The translations under genes and the position numbers were made by a program. A stretch of 64,000 nucleotides of DNA. It comes from Zoogloeaceae bacterium. GTDB taxonomy: Bacteria; Pseudomonadota; Gammaproteobacteria; Burkholderiales; Rhodocyclaceae. Below are positions 17,944 to 24,871 of the stretch, in pieces (within the stretch, counting starts at the first letter, position 1; the number at the start of each line of letters is the position of its first letter). The stretch lies in NCBI GenBank assembly GCA_024235675.1, contig JACKLZ010000001.1, positions 496,001 to 560,000 on the forward strand, read 5' to 3'. The notes under the pieces are model-generated. The model did no database searches. It was not told the origin of the DNA and saw only the letters and a program-made list of their open reading frames with translations.

Positions 17944-18356
17944 GTAAACACTGATGTCGCTGCAGTCATGGCAATTCCTGGCGTTTGGGCTTATTGCGTG
18001 CCTCTACATGTTCACAAGAAGTGTCGTGACCGCCGATCTTCAGCGCTGTAGCCCCGAGCTTTGGGCTCAGTTGGGTAGGCCGAGTGGCCCCCGTGAGGGT
18101 AGTGGTGCCTTCGTCGCGTTCGTTCTTCGTGGTGCGTTTGCCAAGTACGGCGTTCCAAGCAGCCTAGTCACCTACTTGCACGTCATGCGCATTTTGTTGT
18201 TTGCTTTGCTTACGCTGTCTACTTCTCTGCTCTATTTCTCATTCGTCTAATGGGCCTACGTTGCACAGTGTTCAATCCTATTGCACCGGCGCCCAACAAG
18301 GCGCTTCAGCCGACCGTCAAAACGCTGCGCATTTTGCCGTCGGCTGAGCTAATTCG
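17938..18356 (+). repeat. Duplicated gene cassette, copy 1 (cassette 2)
   Basis: Complete 419-bp cassette from core to core. By reading both copies line by line it is identical to 21899-22317, including gene and attC. Confidence 0.92.
17954..18250 (+). CDS. Cassette 2: small two-helix membrane protein (copy 1)
   Basis: 98-aa protein. An N-terminal hydrophobic helix (FLAFGLIACLYMFTRS) is followed by a short loop with LQRCSPELWAQLGRPSGP and a C-terminal hydrophobic helix (ILLFALLTLSTSLLYFSFV). The helix-loop-helix layout with a CxPELWxxLG motif recalls UspB-like small cassette proteins, but that is only a resemblance. Its start lies 10 bases inside the cassette without a clear ribosome site. 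An identical gene is at 21915-22211. Confidence 0.75.
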   Translation: MSLQSWQFLAFGLIACLYMFTRSVVTADLQRCSPELWAQLGRPSGPREGSGAFVAFVLRGAFAKYGVPSSLVTYLHVMRILLFALLTLSTSLLYFSFV

Positions 18357-18362
18357 TTAGGT
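18291..18362 (+). repeat. attC2
   Basis: 72-bp site, R'' GCCCAAC, R' GTTAGGT, with long arms CAGCCGAC and GTCGGCTG. Identical to attC8 up to the crossover. Confidence 0.92.
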
Positions 18363-18374
18363 AGCTGAATAGCC

Positions 18375-18569
18375 ATGCTCGATCTGCTCGCATCCCAACC
18401 TCGGCTCGCTGTCGGTGCAGCAGTCGGCGTAGTACTTGGTTTCGCGGCCGCCTTGGTTCTGCGCGCCGTGTACCCAGCGCTGTCAGTTGCTATCGGTGCG
18501 GTCGTTGTCGCGGCAGGTTTGGCGCTCGGCGTTTTTGTTGGCGCCAAGTGGGAGGCGCTATGCTCATGA
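18375..18569 (+). CDS. Cassette 3: small membrane protein
   Basis: 64-aa, Ala/Val-rich hydrophobic protein with two probable membrane helices (VGAAVGVVLGFAAALVLRAV and VAIGAVVVAAGLALGVFVGA). No homologue recognised. It fills the cassette between attC2 and attC3, which supports it as the intended gene; the start ATG has no clear ribosome site. Confidence 0.6.
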   Translation: MLDLLASQPRLAVGAAVGVVLGFAAALVLRAVYPALSVAIGAVVVAAGLALGVFVGAKWEALCS

Positions 18570-18572
18570 GCC

Positions 18573-18630
18573 ACCTAACCCATCATTCCAGCGGACCGCC
18601 TTCGGCGTCCGCTGAATTCAGACGTTAGAG
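18573..18630 (+). repeat. attC3
   Basis: 58-bp site, R'' ACCTAAC matching the cassette-3 core GTTAGGT. R' is GTTAGAG, which departs from the GTTRRRY consensus in the last base but is mirrored exactly by the R'' of the next attC. Confidence 0.88.
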
Positions 18631-18635
18631 GAAAT

Positions 18636-18971
18636 ATGGCTTTACCAAACGAAATAACTCATCAGAAGTCGGCGTCTTTTGGCCTTGCGTGGGCGATGGC
18701 GTGGAGAATGCTTCTAATCACCATCGCTTTCGGGTTTGCGTTCACCTTTGTCATGGGGTGGGTTGTTAGCACATTCCTCCCTGCACCAACTCCTTACTTC
18801 CATTTTTCATCATGGGCGCTGTATTTCATATGTTCGGTACTTATCTATTGGGCAACTGTTCATTGGGTTCTAATCCGGGGGTTCGGAAGCGTGAAGATTG
18901 TGCTTATGGAGCACGCGCACTATCAGCAGCTCGAAGCAGCAGCACATGGCGACGCGACCTCTAACAATTAA
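18636..18971 (+). CDS. Cassette 4: hypothetical membrane protein
   Basis: 111-aa protein with two clear hydrophobic helices (LLITIAFGFAFTFVMGWVV, YFICSVLIYWATVHWVLI) and a short polar tail. The ribosome site GAGG before ATG 18636 is built from the attC3 core itself (GTTAGAGG), so translation depends on the cassette's position of insertion being conserved. Function unknown. Confidence 0.7.
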   Translation: MALPNEITHQKSASFGLAWAMAWRMLLITIAFGFAFTFVMGWVVSTFLPAPTPYFHFSSWALYFICSVLIYWATVHWVLIRGFGSVKIVLMEHAHYQQLEAAAHGDATSNN

Positions 18972-19038
18972 TTCAAGGCGCTCGCTACGCTCGCTTGGAC
19001 ACGCCGCGAGCGGCGCGCCCCTTAATTAAACGTTAGGC
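18959..19038 (+). repeat. attC4
   Basis: 80-bp site, R'' CTCTAAC (exact complement of cassette-4 core GTTAGAG), R' GTTAGGC, with arms TTAATT and AATTAA near the ends. R'' overlaps the 3' end of the cassette-4 gene. Confidence 0.9.
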
Positions 19039-19051
19039 AGATAAACGAATC

Positions 19052-19723
19052 ATGGATGCTGAATTAGTTACCGCCAAAAAGTATGGTTTGTTTTGGGCTT
19101 GGTCTTATGTGGAAGACGAGGTTGCGGGGAGTATTGCTGACGGATTCTATATCTATCAACCAGATCGGTTTTGGGAGCCATTCTGGGTGTTGTTCGACAA
19201 GCTTGGCCAACTTAATAACTATTGTTTCAATCAGCTTGTAGCCTCGGAAGCTAAGTTGAGTGAACTGCAAGCGGAATATGATCGCGCCGTTGAGGACAAA
19301 ACTGCGGGAGCTGAAGTTTTCGATTACCTTTCGGAGGAAGTTCCGGCTTGGGAGGATAATGTTGTTACTTTTGCAAAGGCTGCGCCCATAGTTCTTTTAG
19401 CTAGTTTTACGGAGTGGGGTCTGAAGCATATAGCAATAACCATCTTTGGGGACGTTCCAAAAAAGAAGGAGCGTGGAATTAGTGACATACAGTTTTATTT
19501 ACGCCACCTGATTCACTGTGGACTTGAGGTGAAAAATACTAATGAACTTCTGTCGCGGGTTGGGACTTTCAGGTCAATAAGAAACGACTTTGCTCATGGG
19601 AAATGGAATGAACTAGAGCGAGATCTTCAAGAACTTAGCTTGAGAGAAGCATTTACAAGTGTGTCCGCTATGTTTGAGGCAATTGAGGATGCAGCATGGC
19701 GTAGAGAAGAGGCGCTTGCCTAA
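19052..19723 (+). CDS. Cassette 5: HEPN-motif protein, possible RNase
   Basis: 223-aa protein, visibly more AT-rich than the chromosome around it. The C-terminal half carries FRSIRNDFAHG, with Arg177 and His182 forming the Rx4-6H signature of HEPN domains, preceded by helices that fit the HEPN four-helix bundle. HEPN proteins are often metal-independent RNases in toxin-antitoxin, abortive-infection and CRISPR-linked defence. No partner antitoxin (for example MNT) is adjacent. The N-terminal half (aromatic-rich, about 1-90) is not recognised. A defence role is inference from the motif; the protein could also be a non-catalytic HEPN member. Confidence 0.72.
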   Translation: MDAELVTAKKYGLFWAWSYVEDEVAGSIADGFYIYQPDRFWEPFWVLFDKLGQLNNYCFNQLVASEAKLSELQAEYDRAVEDKTAGAEVFDYLSEEVPAWEDNVVTFAKAAPIVLLASFTEWGLKHIAITIFGDVPKKKERGISDIQFYLRHLIHCGLEVKNTNELLSRVGTFRSIRNDFAHGKWNELERDLQELSLREAFTSVSAMFEAIEDAAWRREEALA

Positions 19724-19786
19724 CAAGGTCATGAAATTGACCTCAATAAGCTACGCTTCTTTCGGCAATTTATAACAGCGTTAGCT
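19718..19786 (+). repeat. attC5
   Basis: 69-bp site, R'' GCCTAAC matching core GTTAGGC, R' GTTAGCT (non-consensus third purine). The stop codon of the cassette-5 gene lies in R''. Confidence 0.88.
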
Positions 19787-19802
19787 TTACAAGGAGATCA
19801 AA

Positions 19803-20198
19803 TTGCCAAGTGTTCTGATAGAAGTCCGTCGACAATACGCGCCGGAAGTCGAAACCGGAATCATGGAGGCTGTTCACTCCGCCTTGCGGGAGGCGTTCAA
19901 AATACTTCCAAGTGATAGGAATGTGCGGCTACTCGTGCACGAGCCCCATAGATTTCAATGCCCACCAGACCGAGAAAAGCCGGAGTATTACACTCATATA
20001 AGCATCGATTGTTTTGCTGGCAGGTCCCTCGACGCCAAGAGGCGGCTCTATCAGGGCATCGTAACTAACTTGTCTCAGTTTGATATTCCGCCCAACCACG
20101 TAAAGATCATGCTGCGTGAAATCATGGCGGAAAATTGGGGGATTCGCGGCGGTCAGGCGGCGTGTGATGTTGACCTTGGCTTTGAAATCGAGGTGTAG
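19803..20198 (+). CDS. Cassette 6: tautomerase-like protein
   Basis: 131-aa protein resembling the Tautomerase_2 branch of the 4-oxalocrotonate tautomerase superfamily. Pro immediately follows the initiator (would become the catalytic Pro1), and the body contains DRNVRLLVHEPHRF, AKRRLYQGIVTNLSQFDIPP and IMAENWGIRGGQAACDVDLGFE. The start is TTG at 19803 with a strong AAGGAG 8 bases before it, which also places Pro at position 2. Substrate unknown. The gene ends just before attC6. Confidence 0.78.
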   Translation: MPSVLIEVRRQYAPEVETGIMEAVHSALREAFKILPSDRNVRLLVHEPHRFQCPPDREKPEYYTHISIDCFAGRSLDAKRRLYQGIVTNLSQFDIPPNHVKIMLREIMAENWGIRGGQAACDVDLGFEIEV

Positions 20199-20203
20199 CA
20201 CGC

Positions 20204-20264
20204 AGCTAACTACGGGCTCCAAGGGACGCTCCGCTTCGCTGCGCGCCCCTGAGCCAAGCGTTAG
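20204..20264 (+). repeat. attC6, interrupted at its core by an IS
   Basis: R'' AGCTAAC matches the cassette-6 core GTTAGCT. The R' box begins GTTAG at 20260-20264 and continues as AA at 21595-21596 after the IS, giving GTTAGAA. The following attC7 has R'' TTCTAAC, the exact complement, which confirms the rejoined core. Confidence 0.87.
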
Positions 20265-21590
20265 CAGGTTGATGCAAAACCCAGTGAACGAACTGGGCGA
20301 TTGTTTGTCATAGAAGCGCTCCCCAAACTCTTGCCCTGACAGCGATGCGCGGCCAACTCAATCCCCAATCCTCGATGTTCCACTACTTCTCGCCCGAGTC
20401 GCGGGTGCCGGCGGATCATCCGCTTCGGAACGTTAAGAAACTGGCTGAACGCGCGCTCGGCGCCATTTCGGCGGAACTCGATGCGCTGTATTCGAACGTT
20501 GGCCGTCCGTCGATTCCGCCCGAGCGTCTGCTCAAGGGCCAATTGCTGATCGCGCTGTACTCGATTCGCTCTGACCGGCAGTTTTGCGAGCAGCTCGACT
20601 ACAACATTCTCTTTCGCTGGTTTCTCGACATGGGGCTGGAGAGCGCCAGCCTCGATCAATCGAATTTCAGCCGCCTGCGCGAACGACTTGTCGCCACGGA
20701 TGTGGCACGCCGTTTCTTCGACGAGGTGGTGAGTCTTGCCCGCCGCGAGCGCCTGCTCTCTTCGGATCATTTCACCGTCGACGGCACGCTGATCGATGCG
20801 TGGGCCTCGTTCAAGAGCTTCAAGCGCAAGGACGGTGAGCCGCCCAAGGAGGGAGGCGACGGCACTGGCATGGTCGACTTCAAGGGCGAGAAGCGCTCGA
20901 ACGCCACCCATCAAAGCTCGACCGATCCGGACTCGCGCCTCATGAGGAAGGGCAACGGCCAGCCGGCCAAGCTGAGCTACGGCGGCCATGTGCTCATGGA
21001 GAACCGCAACGGTTTGTGCGTGGACATTCTGGTGACCGAGTCGATACAGGCTGAGCACCGCGCTGCGCGCTCGATGCTCACCCGCGCCCGCCGGCGCCGC
21101 ATCCACCCCAAGACGCTGGCGGCGGACAAGGGCTACCACGTGAAGGAGTTCGTTACGCACCTGCGCGACCATGGTGTTCGGCCCCACATCGCGCGTATAG
21201 ACAAGCGGAACACGCCGGGCCTCGATGGGCGAACAACACGCACCGAAGGCTACCGAATCAGTCAGCGGAAACGAAAACGGGTCGAAGAGATCTTCGGTTG
21301 GCTCAAAACGGTGGGAGGTCTGCGAAAGACCCGATTCATCGGCCAGGCGAAGACGCAGATGGCGGCCTTCATTTCCGGTGCGGCGTACAACCTTCTGAGA
21401 ATTGCGAAATTGAGCAATTCGGAGGTGGCGGTATGAAGCGCTCGCAGAAATGGGCCGTTGCGGCATATGCCGGCACCCGCTTCGGCAAATCGAGGCGGAT
21501 TGAAACTTCAAATTTCGCGGTGAAGTCGCCGTGGAGTTCAATTACAACCTCTTGGCTGGTGCAGCATCGGGCGGTTTTTGCATCGCCCTG
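20265..21590 (+). mobile_element. IS5-type insertion sequence (1326 bp)
   Basis: Terminal inverted repeats CAGGTTGATGCAAAACCC (20265-20282) and the complement of 21573-21590 match at 15 of 18 positions. The element is flanked by direct TTAG repeats (20261-20264 and 21591-21594), a 4-bp target duplication fitting the YTAR preference of IS5 elements. One intact transposase gene fills it. The insertion point is exactly inside the attC6 core. Confidence 0.92.
20345..21436 (+). CDS. IS5-family DDE transposase
   Basis: 363-aa transposase with a DUF772-type N-terminal domain (SPESRVPADHPLRNVKKL, IPPERLLKGQLLIALYSIRS). It has DDE catalytic positions in FTVDGTLIDAWAS, TLAADKGYH and QRKRKRVEEIFGWLKTVGGL (YREK-like region). 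It is full length with no frameshift, so the element may still be mobile. GC-rich codon use resembles the host more than the neighbouring cassettes do. Confidence 0.93.
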   Translation: MRGQLNPQSSMFHYFSPESRVPADHPLRNVKKLAERALGAISAELDALYSNVGRPSIPPERLLKGQLLIALYSIRSDRQFCEQLDYNILFRWFLDMGLESASLDQSNFSRLRERLVATDVARRFFDEVVSLARRERLLSSDHFTVDGTLIDAWASFKSFKRKDGEPPKEGGDGTGMVDFKGEKRSNATHQSSTDPDSRLMRKGNGQPAKLSYGGHVLMENRNGLCVDILVTESIQAEHRAARSMLTRARRRRIHPKTLAADKGYHVKEFVTHLRDHGVRPHIARIDKRNTPGLDGRTTRTEGYRISQRKRKRVEEIFGWLKTVGGLRKTRFIGQAKTQMAAFISGAAYNLLRIAKLSNSEVAV

Positions 21591-21609
21591 TTAGAAGCTA
21601 CGAGTTTCC

Positions 21610-21819
21610 ATGAGCCTCTTTGACCCAATAGTCGCTCTCGTCGAGTTGTGCTTTACGTCAGTTCGGGGCTTGCTCGCCGTTGTTTTGGGTCTTCTTGCAG
21701 CGGTAGTCGTGTGGAACGTTGGCGGGTTGCAATATAGGGCGCCTTTGGCGGCAATCACCTATGTCCTAGTTTTCGCTCTGTGCTTGGTCTTCGGGCAAAA
21801 GTCGGATCTCCGCAAATGA
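21610..21819 (+). CDS. Cassette 7: small membrane protein
   Basis: 69-aa protein with two hydrophobic helices (GLLAVVLGLLAAVVVWNVGG and AAITYVLVFALCLVFG) and a basic tail. It is the gene of the cassette separated from its left neighbour by the IS; before insertion it would have begun about 19 bases inside the cassette. Not recognised. Confidence 0.6.
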   Translation: MSLFDPIVALVELCFTSVRGLLAVVLGLLAAVVVWNVGGLQYRAPLAAITYVLVFALCLVFGQKSDLRK

Positions 21820-21829
21820 GTTGCAACGC

Positions 21830-21904
21830 TTCTAACAAATCGTTCGTGTGGGACCGTGCAAAACGCTGCGCATTTTTCCCGGCCCCACAACTTAATCGTT
21901 GGGC
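21830..21904 (+). repeat. attC7
   Basis: 75-bp site, R'' TTCTAAC and R' GTTGGGC, arms around TGTGGGACCG and CGGCCCCACA. R'' is the complement of the IS-interrupted core GTTAG/AA. Confidence 0.9.
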
Positions 21905-22317
21905 GTAAACACTGATGTCGCTGCAGTCATGGCAATTCCTGGCGTTTGGGCTTATTGCGTGCCTCTACATGTTCACAAGAAGTGTCGTGACCGCCGATCT
22001 TCAGCGCTGTAGCCCCGAGCTTTGGGCTCAGTTGGGTAGGCCGAGTGGCCCCCGTGAGGGTAGTGGTGCCTTCGTCGCGTTCGTTCTTCGTGGTGCGTTT
22101 GCCAAGTACGGCGTTCCAAGCAGCCTAGTCACCTACTTGCACGTCATGCGCATTTTGTTGTTTGCTTTGCTTACGCTGTCTACTTCTCTGCTCTATTTCT
22201 CATTCGTCTAATGGGCCTACGTTGCACAGTGTTCAATCCTATTGCACCGGCGCCCAACAAGGCGCTTCAGCCGACCGTCAAAACGCTGCGCATTTTGCCG
22301 TCGGCTGAGCTAATTCG
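21899..22317 (+). repeat. Duplicated gene cassette, copy 2 (cassette 8)
   Basis: 419 bp, offset by 3961 bases from copy 1 and identical to it as far as can be read. Sequence identity stops at the cores on both sides, as expected for integrase-mediated insertion or for recombination between cassettes. Confidence 0.92.
21915..22211 (+). CDS. Cassette 8: small two-helix membrane protein (copy 2)
   Basis: 98-aa protein identical to the product of 17954-18250, with N- and C-terminal hydrophobic helices flanking a loop with LQRCSPELWAQLG. Being in position 8 rather than 2, this copy is probably expressed less from the integron promoter. Function unknown. Confidence 0.75.
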   Translation: MSLQSWQFLAFGLIACLYMFTRSVVTADLQRCSPELWAQLGRPSGPREGSGAFVAFVLRGAFAKYGVPSSLVTYLHVMRILLFALLTLSTSLLYFSFV

Positions 22318-22323
22318 TTAGGC
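22252..22323 (+). repeat. attC8
   Basis: 72-bp site, R'' GCCCAAC, R' GTTAGGC; same as attC2 except the bases contributed by the following cassette. Confidence 0.92.
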
Positions 22324-22336
22324 CCCAAGGAACAAC

Positions 22337-23011
22337 ATGCTCTTCGATGAAGCCTTTGAACTCCTGAAGCAAATCTCCACGTCGAAGATCGGCGTTACCC
22401 CAAGCAACGGCTACCTCAAGGTTGCTTCGTTGAACGTCAATGACGGCCCGAGGAACGATGCCCTGCTATCCATCTTGGAAAGCGCTCGTCGCACCCTCTC
22501 ACTAGACTATGGCGGCGTGGAGTTCCTGTTCTACGACCCGAGCCCCACCGAGAAGATGGTTGCTCTGCGTGGCCCCACTGCTGAGAGCGTTCACTATTTC
22601 AATTTTCAAGAACTAGCTGTGCGTATCGGCGAGCTGGTCAATGAGGTGCTTGGCGACTGGCAGCCATACGACCTCGCGCACGGCGATGTCTTGTATCGTT
22701 TGGACAGCAAGGTGATTGAGATCGCAAAGGCAGACCTAGAGCCTCTACGCGGCACAGTTTTGGTAAAGGGCTTCACGTTCGGAGGCCCAATCGGAGCTGA
22801 GAACCGCGCTAGCACCATTGGCGAGTTCATTGTGGACGTACTACGCAACATGGGTGCACCGGAATCAACATCTGTGGTGCGTTGGAGCGAGAGCGCGTCA
22901 GTTGTCGTCATTTCACCTGCCGCCCGCGAGTTTCTTCGCGGCATTGCCTCTAAAGCTCCACCGCAAAGCCCGCAGCCAAAGAGTTGGTGGCAGCGGGTCC
23001 GTGGGGCCTAA
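22337..23011 (+). CDS. Cassette 9: hypothetical protein
   Basis: 224-aa soluble protein with no recognised domain. It contains alternating beta-like stretches (GGVEFLFYDPSPTEKMVALRG, RGTVLVKGFTFGGPIGAENR) and a helical C terminus ending in a Pro/Trp-rich tail. AAGGA precedes the ATG at 22337, so it is well translated if transcribed. The stop codon TAA sits in the remnant of the cassette's R'' box. Confidence 0.72.
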   Translation: MLFDEAFELLKQISTSKIGVTPSNGYLKVASLNVNDGPRNDALLSILESARRTLSLDYGGVEFLFYDPSPTEKMVALRGPTAESVHYFNFQELAVRIGELVNEVLGDWQPYDLAHGDVLYRLDSKVIEIAKADLEPLRGTVLVKGFTFGGPIGAENRASTIGEFIVDVLRNMGAPESTSVVRWSESASVVVISPAAREFLRGIASKAPPQSPQPKSWWQRVRGA

Positions 23012-23023
23012 TACACGTTGGGC
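23006..23023 (+). repeat. attC9, collapsed: only the two core boxes remain
   Basis: GCCTAAT (R'', one base off the expected GCCTAAC) and GTTGGGC (R') are separated by just 4 bases, so the folding arms have been lost. The R'' still mirrors the leading core of cassette 9. Cassettes 9 and 10 are probably locked together. Confidence 0.7.
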
Positions 23024-23317
23024 ATAACGCGAACATCCGATGAAAACCCGATCGAACCATCACGCATCTTTGGCCTGTCCCGTCGCTGGCGGCGGCGCGC
23101 GCTGGTCGGCCGGTGGCACTTCGAGGCGCGGGGGCCTCGGCCAGTGCAAAAGCTCGACGGCTGGCGGCTTCGGCAACTGCGGGCGGGTGTTCTTTGTGCC
23201 GAGCGGGCGTGTTCAAACTGCCACGGTTTTGGGGCGTGCCAGCTTGCCTCGGCGTGCGCGTGGCGACGTCGGCCAGGGTGCCAGCGTGTTGCGCCGGCCG
23301 TTTTCTGCCGCGTCCTT
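23024..23317. other. Cassette 10 body: no convincing gene
   Basis: About 290 bases, GC-rich, between the collapsed attC9 and attC10. Open frames exist on both strands (for example 23040-23387 plus and 23008-23331 minus), but they lack ribosome sites, run into the attC, and have low-complexity Arg/Gly/Ser-rich compositions typical of chance frames in GC-rich DNA. It may be a promoter-bearing, RNA-encoding or gene-less cassette. Confidence 0.5.
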
Positions 23318-23389
23318 GCCCAACAAATCATTCCAGCGGACCGTCAAAAAGCTGCGTTTTTTGTCGTCCGCTGAATTCAAACGTTAGGC
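23318..23389 (+). repeat. attC10
   Basis: 72-bp site, R'' GCCCAAC, R' GTTAGGC, with arms ATTCCAGCGGAC and GTCCGCTGAATT. Confidence 0.92.
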
Positions 23390-23397
23390 CGCATCAA

Positions 23398-23862
23398 ATG
23401 CGCATCCTTCGACTACTCCTCGCAGTATTGGCCGTCGCCCAGGCATCAGCCTCGATGGCGGCTTCGGAATCGCTTTGCTCCGCAGATGAGGAAGTCATCT
23501 TCTCCTGCACGACAAAGCGCAAGGCGTATGAGATTTGCGCGTCCAAAAACATCACGGCCAGGTCAGGCTATATGCAGTACAGGGCTGGCGCAAAGGGCAA
23601 AGCCGATTTTATCTATCCCAAGGAACGGGTAGCTCCCGCCGGGAAGTTCCAATTCAACCTTCTTCCAAGAGGCGCGCAACTCTCGTTTCATAACGGTGAA
23701 TTCACGTACGAGATTGTCGAGCCCCTCATTGGAACGCCTCAGATTTTGGTCTCACGTGAGAACGGAAGCCCAGTTTTAGCGGCGGAGTGTCAGAACCACA
23801 GCGACTCTTTGACGCTCACCTCCACACAGAACCGTTTCAAGAGTCTTGGCATCTATGAGTAA
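23398..23862 (+). CDS. Cassette 11: secreted hypothetical protein
   Basis: 154-aa protein starting at ATG 23398 with a clear Sec signal peptide (MRILRLLLAVLAVAQASASMA), cleaved near residue 21. The mature part has four Cys, compatible with periplasmic disulfides (SLCSADEEVIFSC, AYEICASK, LAAECQNH), and beta-rich character. Not assigned to a family. The frame extends upstream to 23113, but the signal peptide and its position just inside the cassette decide the start. Confidence 0.75.
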   Translation: MRILRLLLAVLAVAQASASMAASESLCSADEEVIFSCTTKRKAYEICASKNITARSGYMQYRAGAKGKADFIYPKERVAPAGKFQFNLLPRGAQLSFHNGEFTYEIVEPLIGTPQILVSRENGSPVLAAECQNHSDSLTLTSTQNRFKSLGIYE

Positions 23863-23873
23863 TCGTCTATGCG

Positions 23874-23940
23874 GCCTAACCTCTCATTCCACCGGACCTG
23901 CGCGAAAAGCCGCGCAGGCCGGTGAATTCAAACGTTAGGT
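23874..23940 (+). repeat. attC11
   Basis: 67-bp site, R'' GCCTAAC, R' GTTAGGT, arms CATTCCACCGG and CCGGTGAATTC. Confidence 0.92.
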
Positions 23941-23944
23941 GCAA

Positions 23945-24355
23945 ATGGCTGCGTACATATATATCGCTGAAGCAGGGAATTTAGAGGTTGCTCTATCTGG
24001 GCATGCAACGTTATTGCTTGAGAGCACGCCAGAGTATTGGTTTCTGTACAGGTACTTTGAAGCGGCAAATCTAGATCATCAACATGAATTAATTGACCTC
24101 TACGGTGGGAGCCCCATTGATGGATACCAAATCGTTAGGCTTAAGGCAGAGTTAGAAAATGCAAAAATTGATGCTGAGGCAAGGCCTCAAGCATGGAAAG
24201 TGTTGACCGGGTGGGATGGCGAGAAACCATCATTGAATACTGAAATTTGGGAAGAAGCGGATAAAGGGAAAGTTATTTCCATAATAGAGTCGTTAAATAA
24301 CATGATCGATGAATGCAACAAGAACGGCCTGGTGTTGGTATGCAGTGGAGATTAG
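23945..24355 (+). CDS. Cassette 12: hypothetical protein
   Basis: 136-aa acidic, soluble protein, AT-rich codon use. The start ATG is only 5 bases past the attC11 core; an alternative GTG at 23939 lies inside the core. No domain recognised. Mixed alpha/beta composition with ATLLLESTPEYWFLYRYFEAA near the N terminus. Confidence 0.68.
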   Translation: MAAYIYIAEAGNLEVALSGHATLLLESTPEYWFLYRYFEAANLDHQHELIDLYGGSPIDGYQIVRLKAELENAKIDAEARPQAWKVLTGWDGEKPSLNTEIWEEADKGKVISIIESLNNMIDECNKNGLVLVCSGD

Positions 24356-24356
24356 C

Positions 24357-24431
24357 ACCTAACCATGCGGTCAAGTTCGCCCTTCGGGCTGGGACTGCGC
24401 TAACGCGCAGCCCCTTACCTTCACGTTAGCC
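24357..24431 (+). repeat. attC12
   Basis: 75-bp site, R'' ACCTAAC (complement of cassette-12 core GTTAGGT), R' GTTAGCC, with stem GGGCTG/CAGCCC. Confidence 0.9.
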
Positions 24432-24434
24432 CGC

Positions 24435-24761
24435 ATGAATTTCCTACGCCCACGTCTCGCCAAGCTTCTCGGCATCTCCACAATTGCGGCGCTGGGCGTT
24501 TTCCTTCTGTTTCGCTTCGCCGTGCACCGCCACATGTACATCGCGCCAAACGAACCACATGGAATTTCGGACGTAATTGAGTTACTCCTTGGGTTGGGGC
24601 TTATGTGCGTGCTTGGCACGCCCCTCGTTGCCGCACTTGCACTCGCGGTTCGTGGGCCGCGGGAAAACCGGGTGGCTGCAGGCTGGTTGGTGGGAGTTTG
24701 TTTGCTTGTGGCAGTACTCGTTGATCCGCTTCATTCCCTGGCTGCAAAATGGGCGCCATGA
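24435..24761 (+). CDS. Cassette 13: hypothetical membrane protein
   Basis: 108-aa protein with three hydrophobic segments (ISTIAALGVFLLFRFAV, IELLLGLGLMCVLGTPLVAALALAV in part, GWLVGVCLLVAVLVDPL). The ATG follows the attC core by 3 bases and has no ribosome site. Unknown function. Confidence 0.65.
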   Translation: MNFLRPRLAKLLGISTIAALGVFLLFRFAVHRHMYIAPNEPHGISDVIELLLGLGLMCVLGTPLVAALALAVRGPRENRVAAGWLVGVCLLVAVLVDPLHSLAAKWAP

Positions 24762-24771
24762 GCGAAGAGCG

Positions 24772-24864
24772 GGCTAACAAATCCGTCGAGAGGGACGGCC
24801 CAAAGCTGCGCTTTGGGTTCCCTCCGCCTGCGGCTCCGGCCGCCCCTCACGTCAAACGTTGGGC
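24772..24864 (+). repeat. attC13
   Basis: 93-bp site, R'' GGCTAAC (complement of core GTTAGCC), R' GTTGGGC, with a long hairpin region around AGGGACGGCCC and GGGTTCCCT. Confidence 0.88.
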
Positions 24865-24871
24865 CTGACGC

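Noticed and set aside
19052..20198. HEPN gene and tautomerase gene as a toxin-antitoxin pair
   Set aside because: They are in separate cassettes with an attC between, and the second protein is tautomerase-like, not an antitoxin.
20265..21590. IS1111-attC type element
   Set aside because: The transposase is DDE, not DEDD, and there are terminal inverted repeats at the ends plus a 4-bp duplication, unlike IS1111 members.
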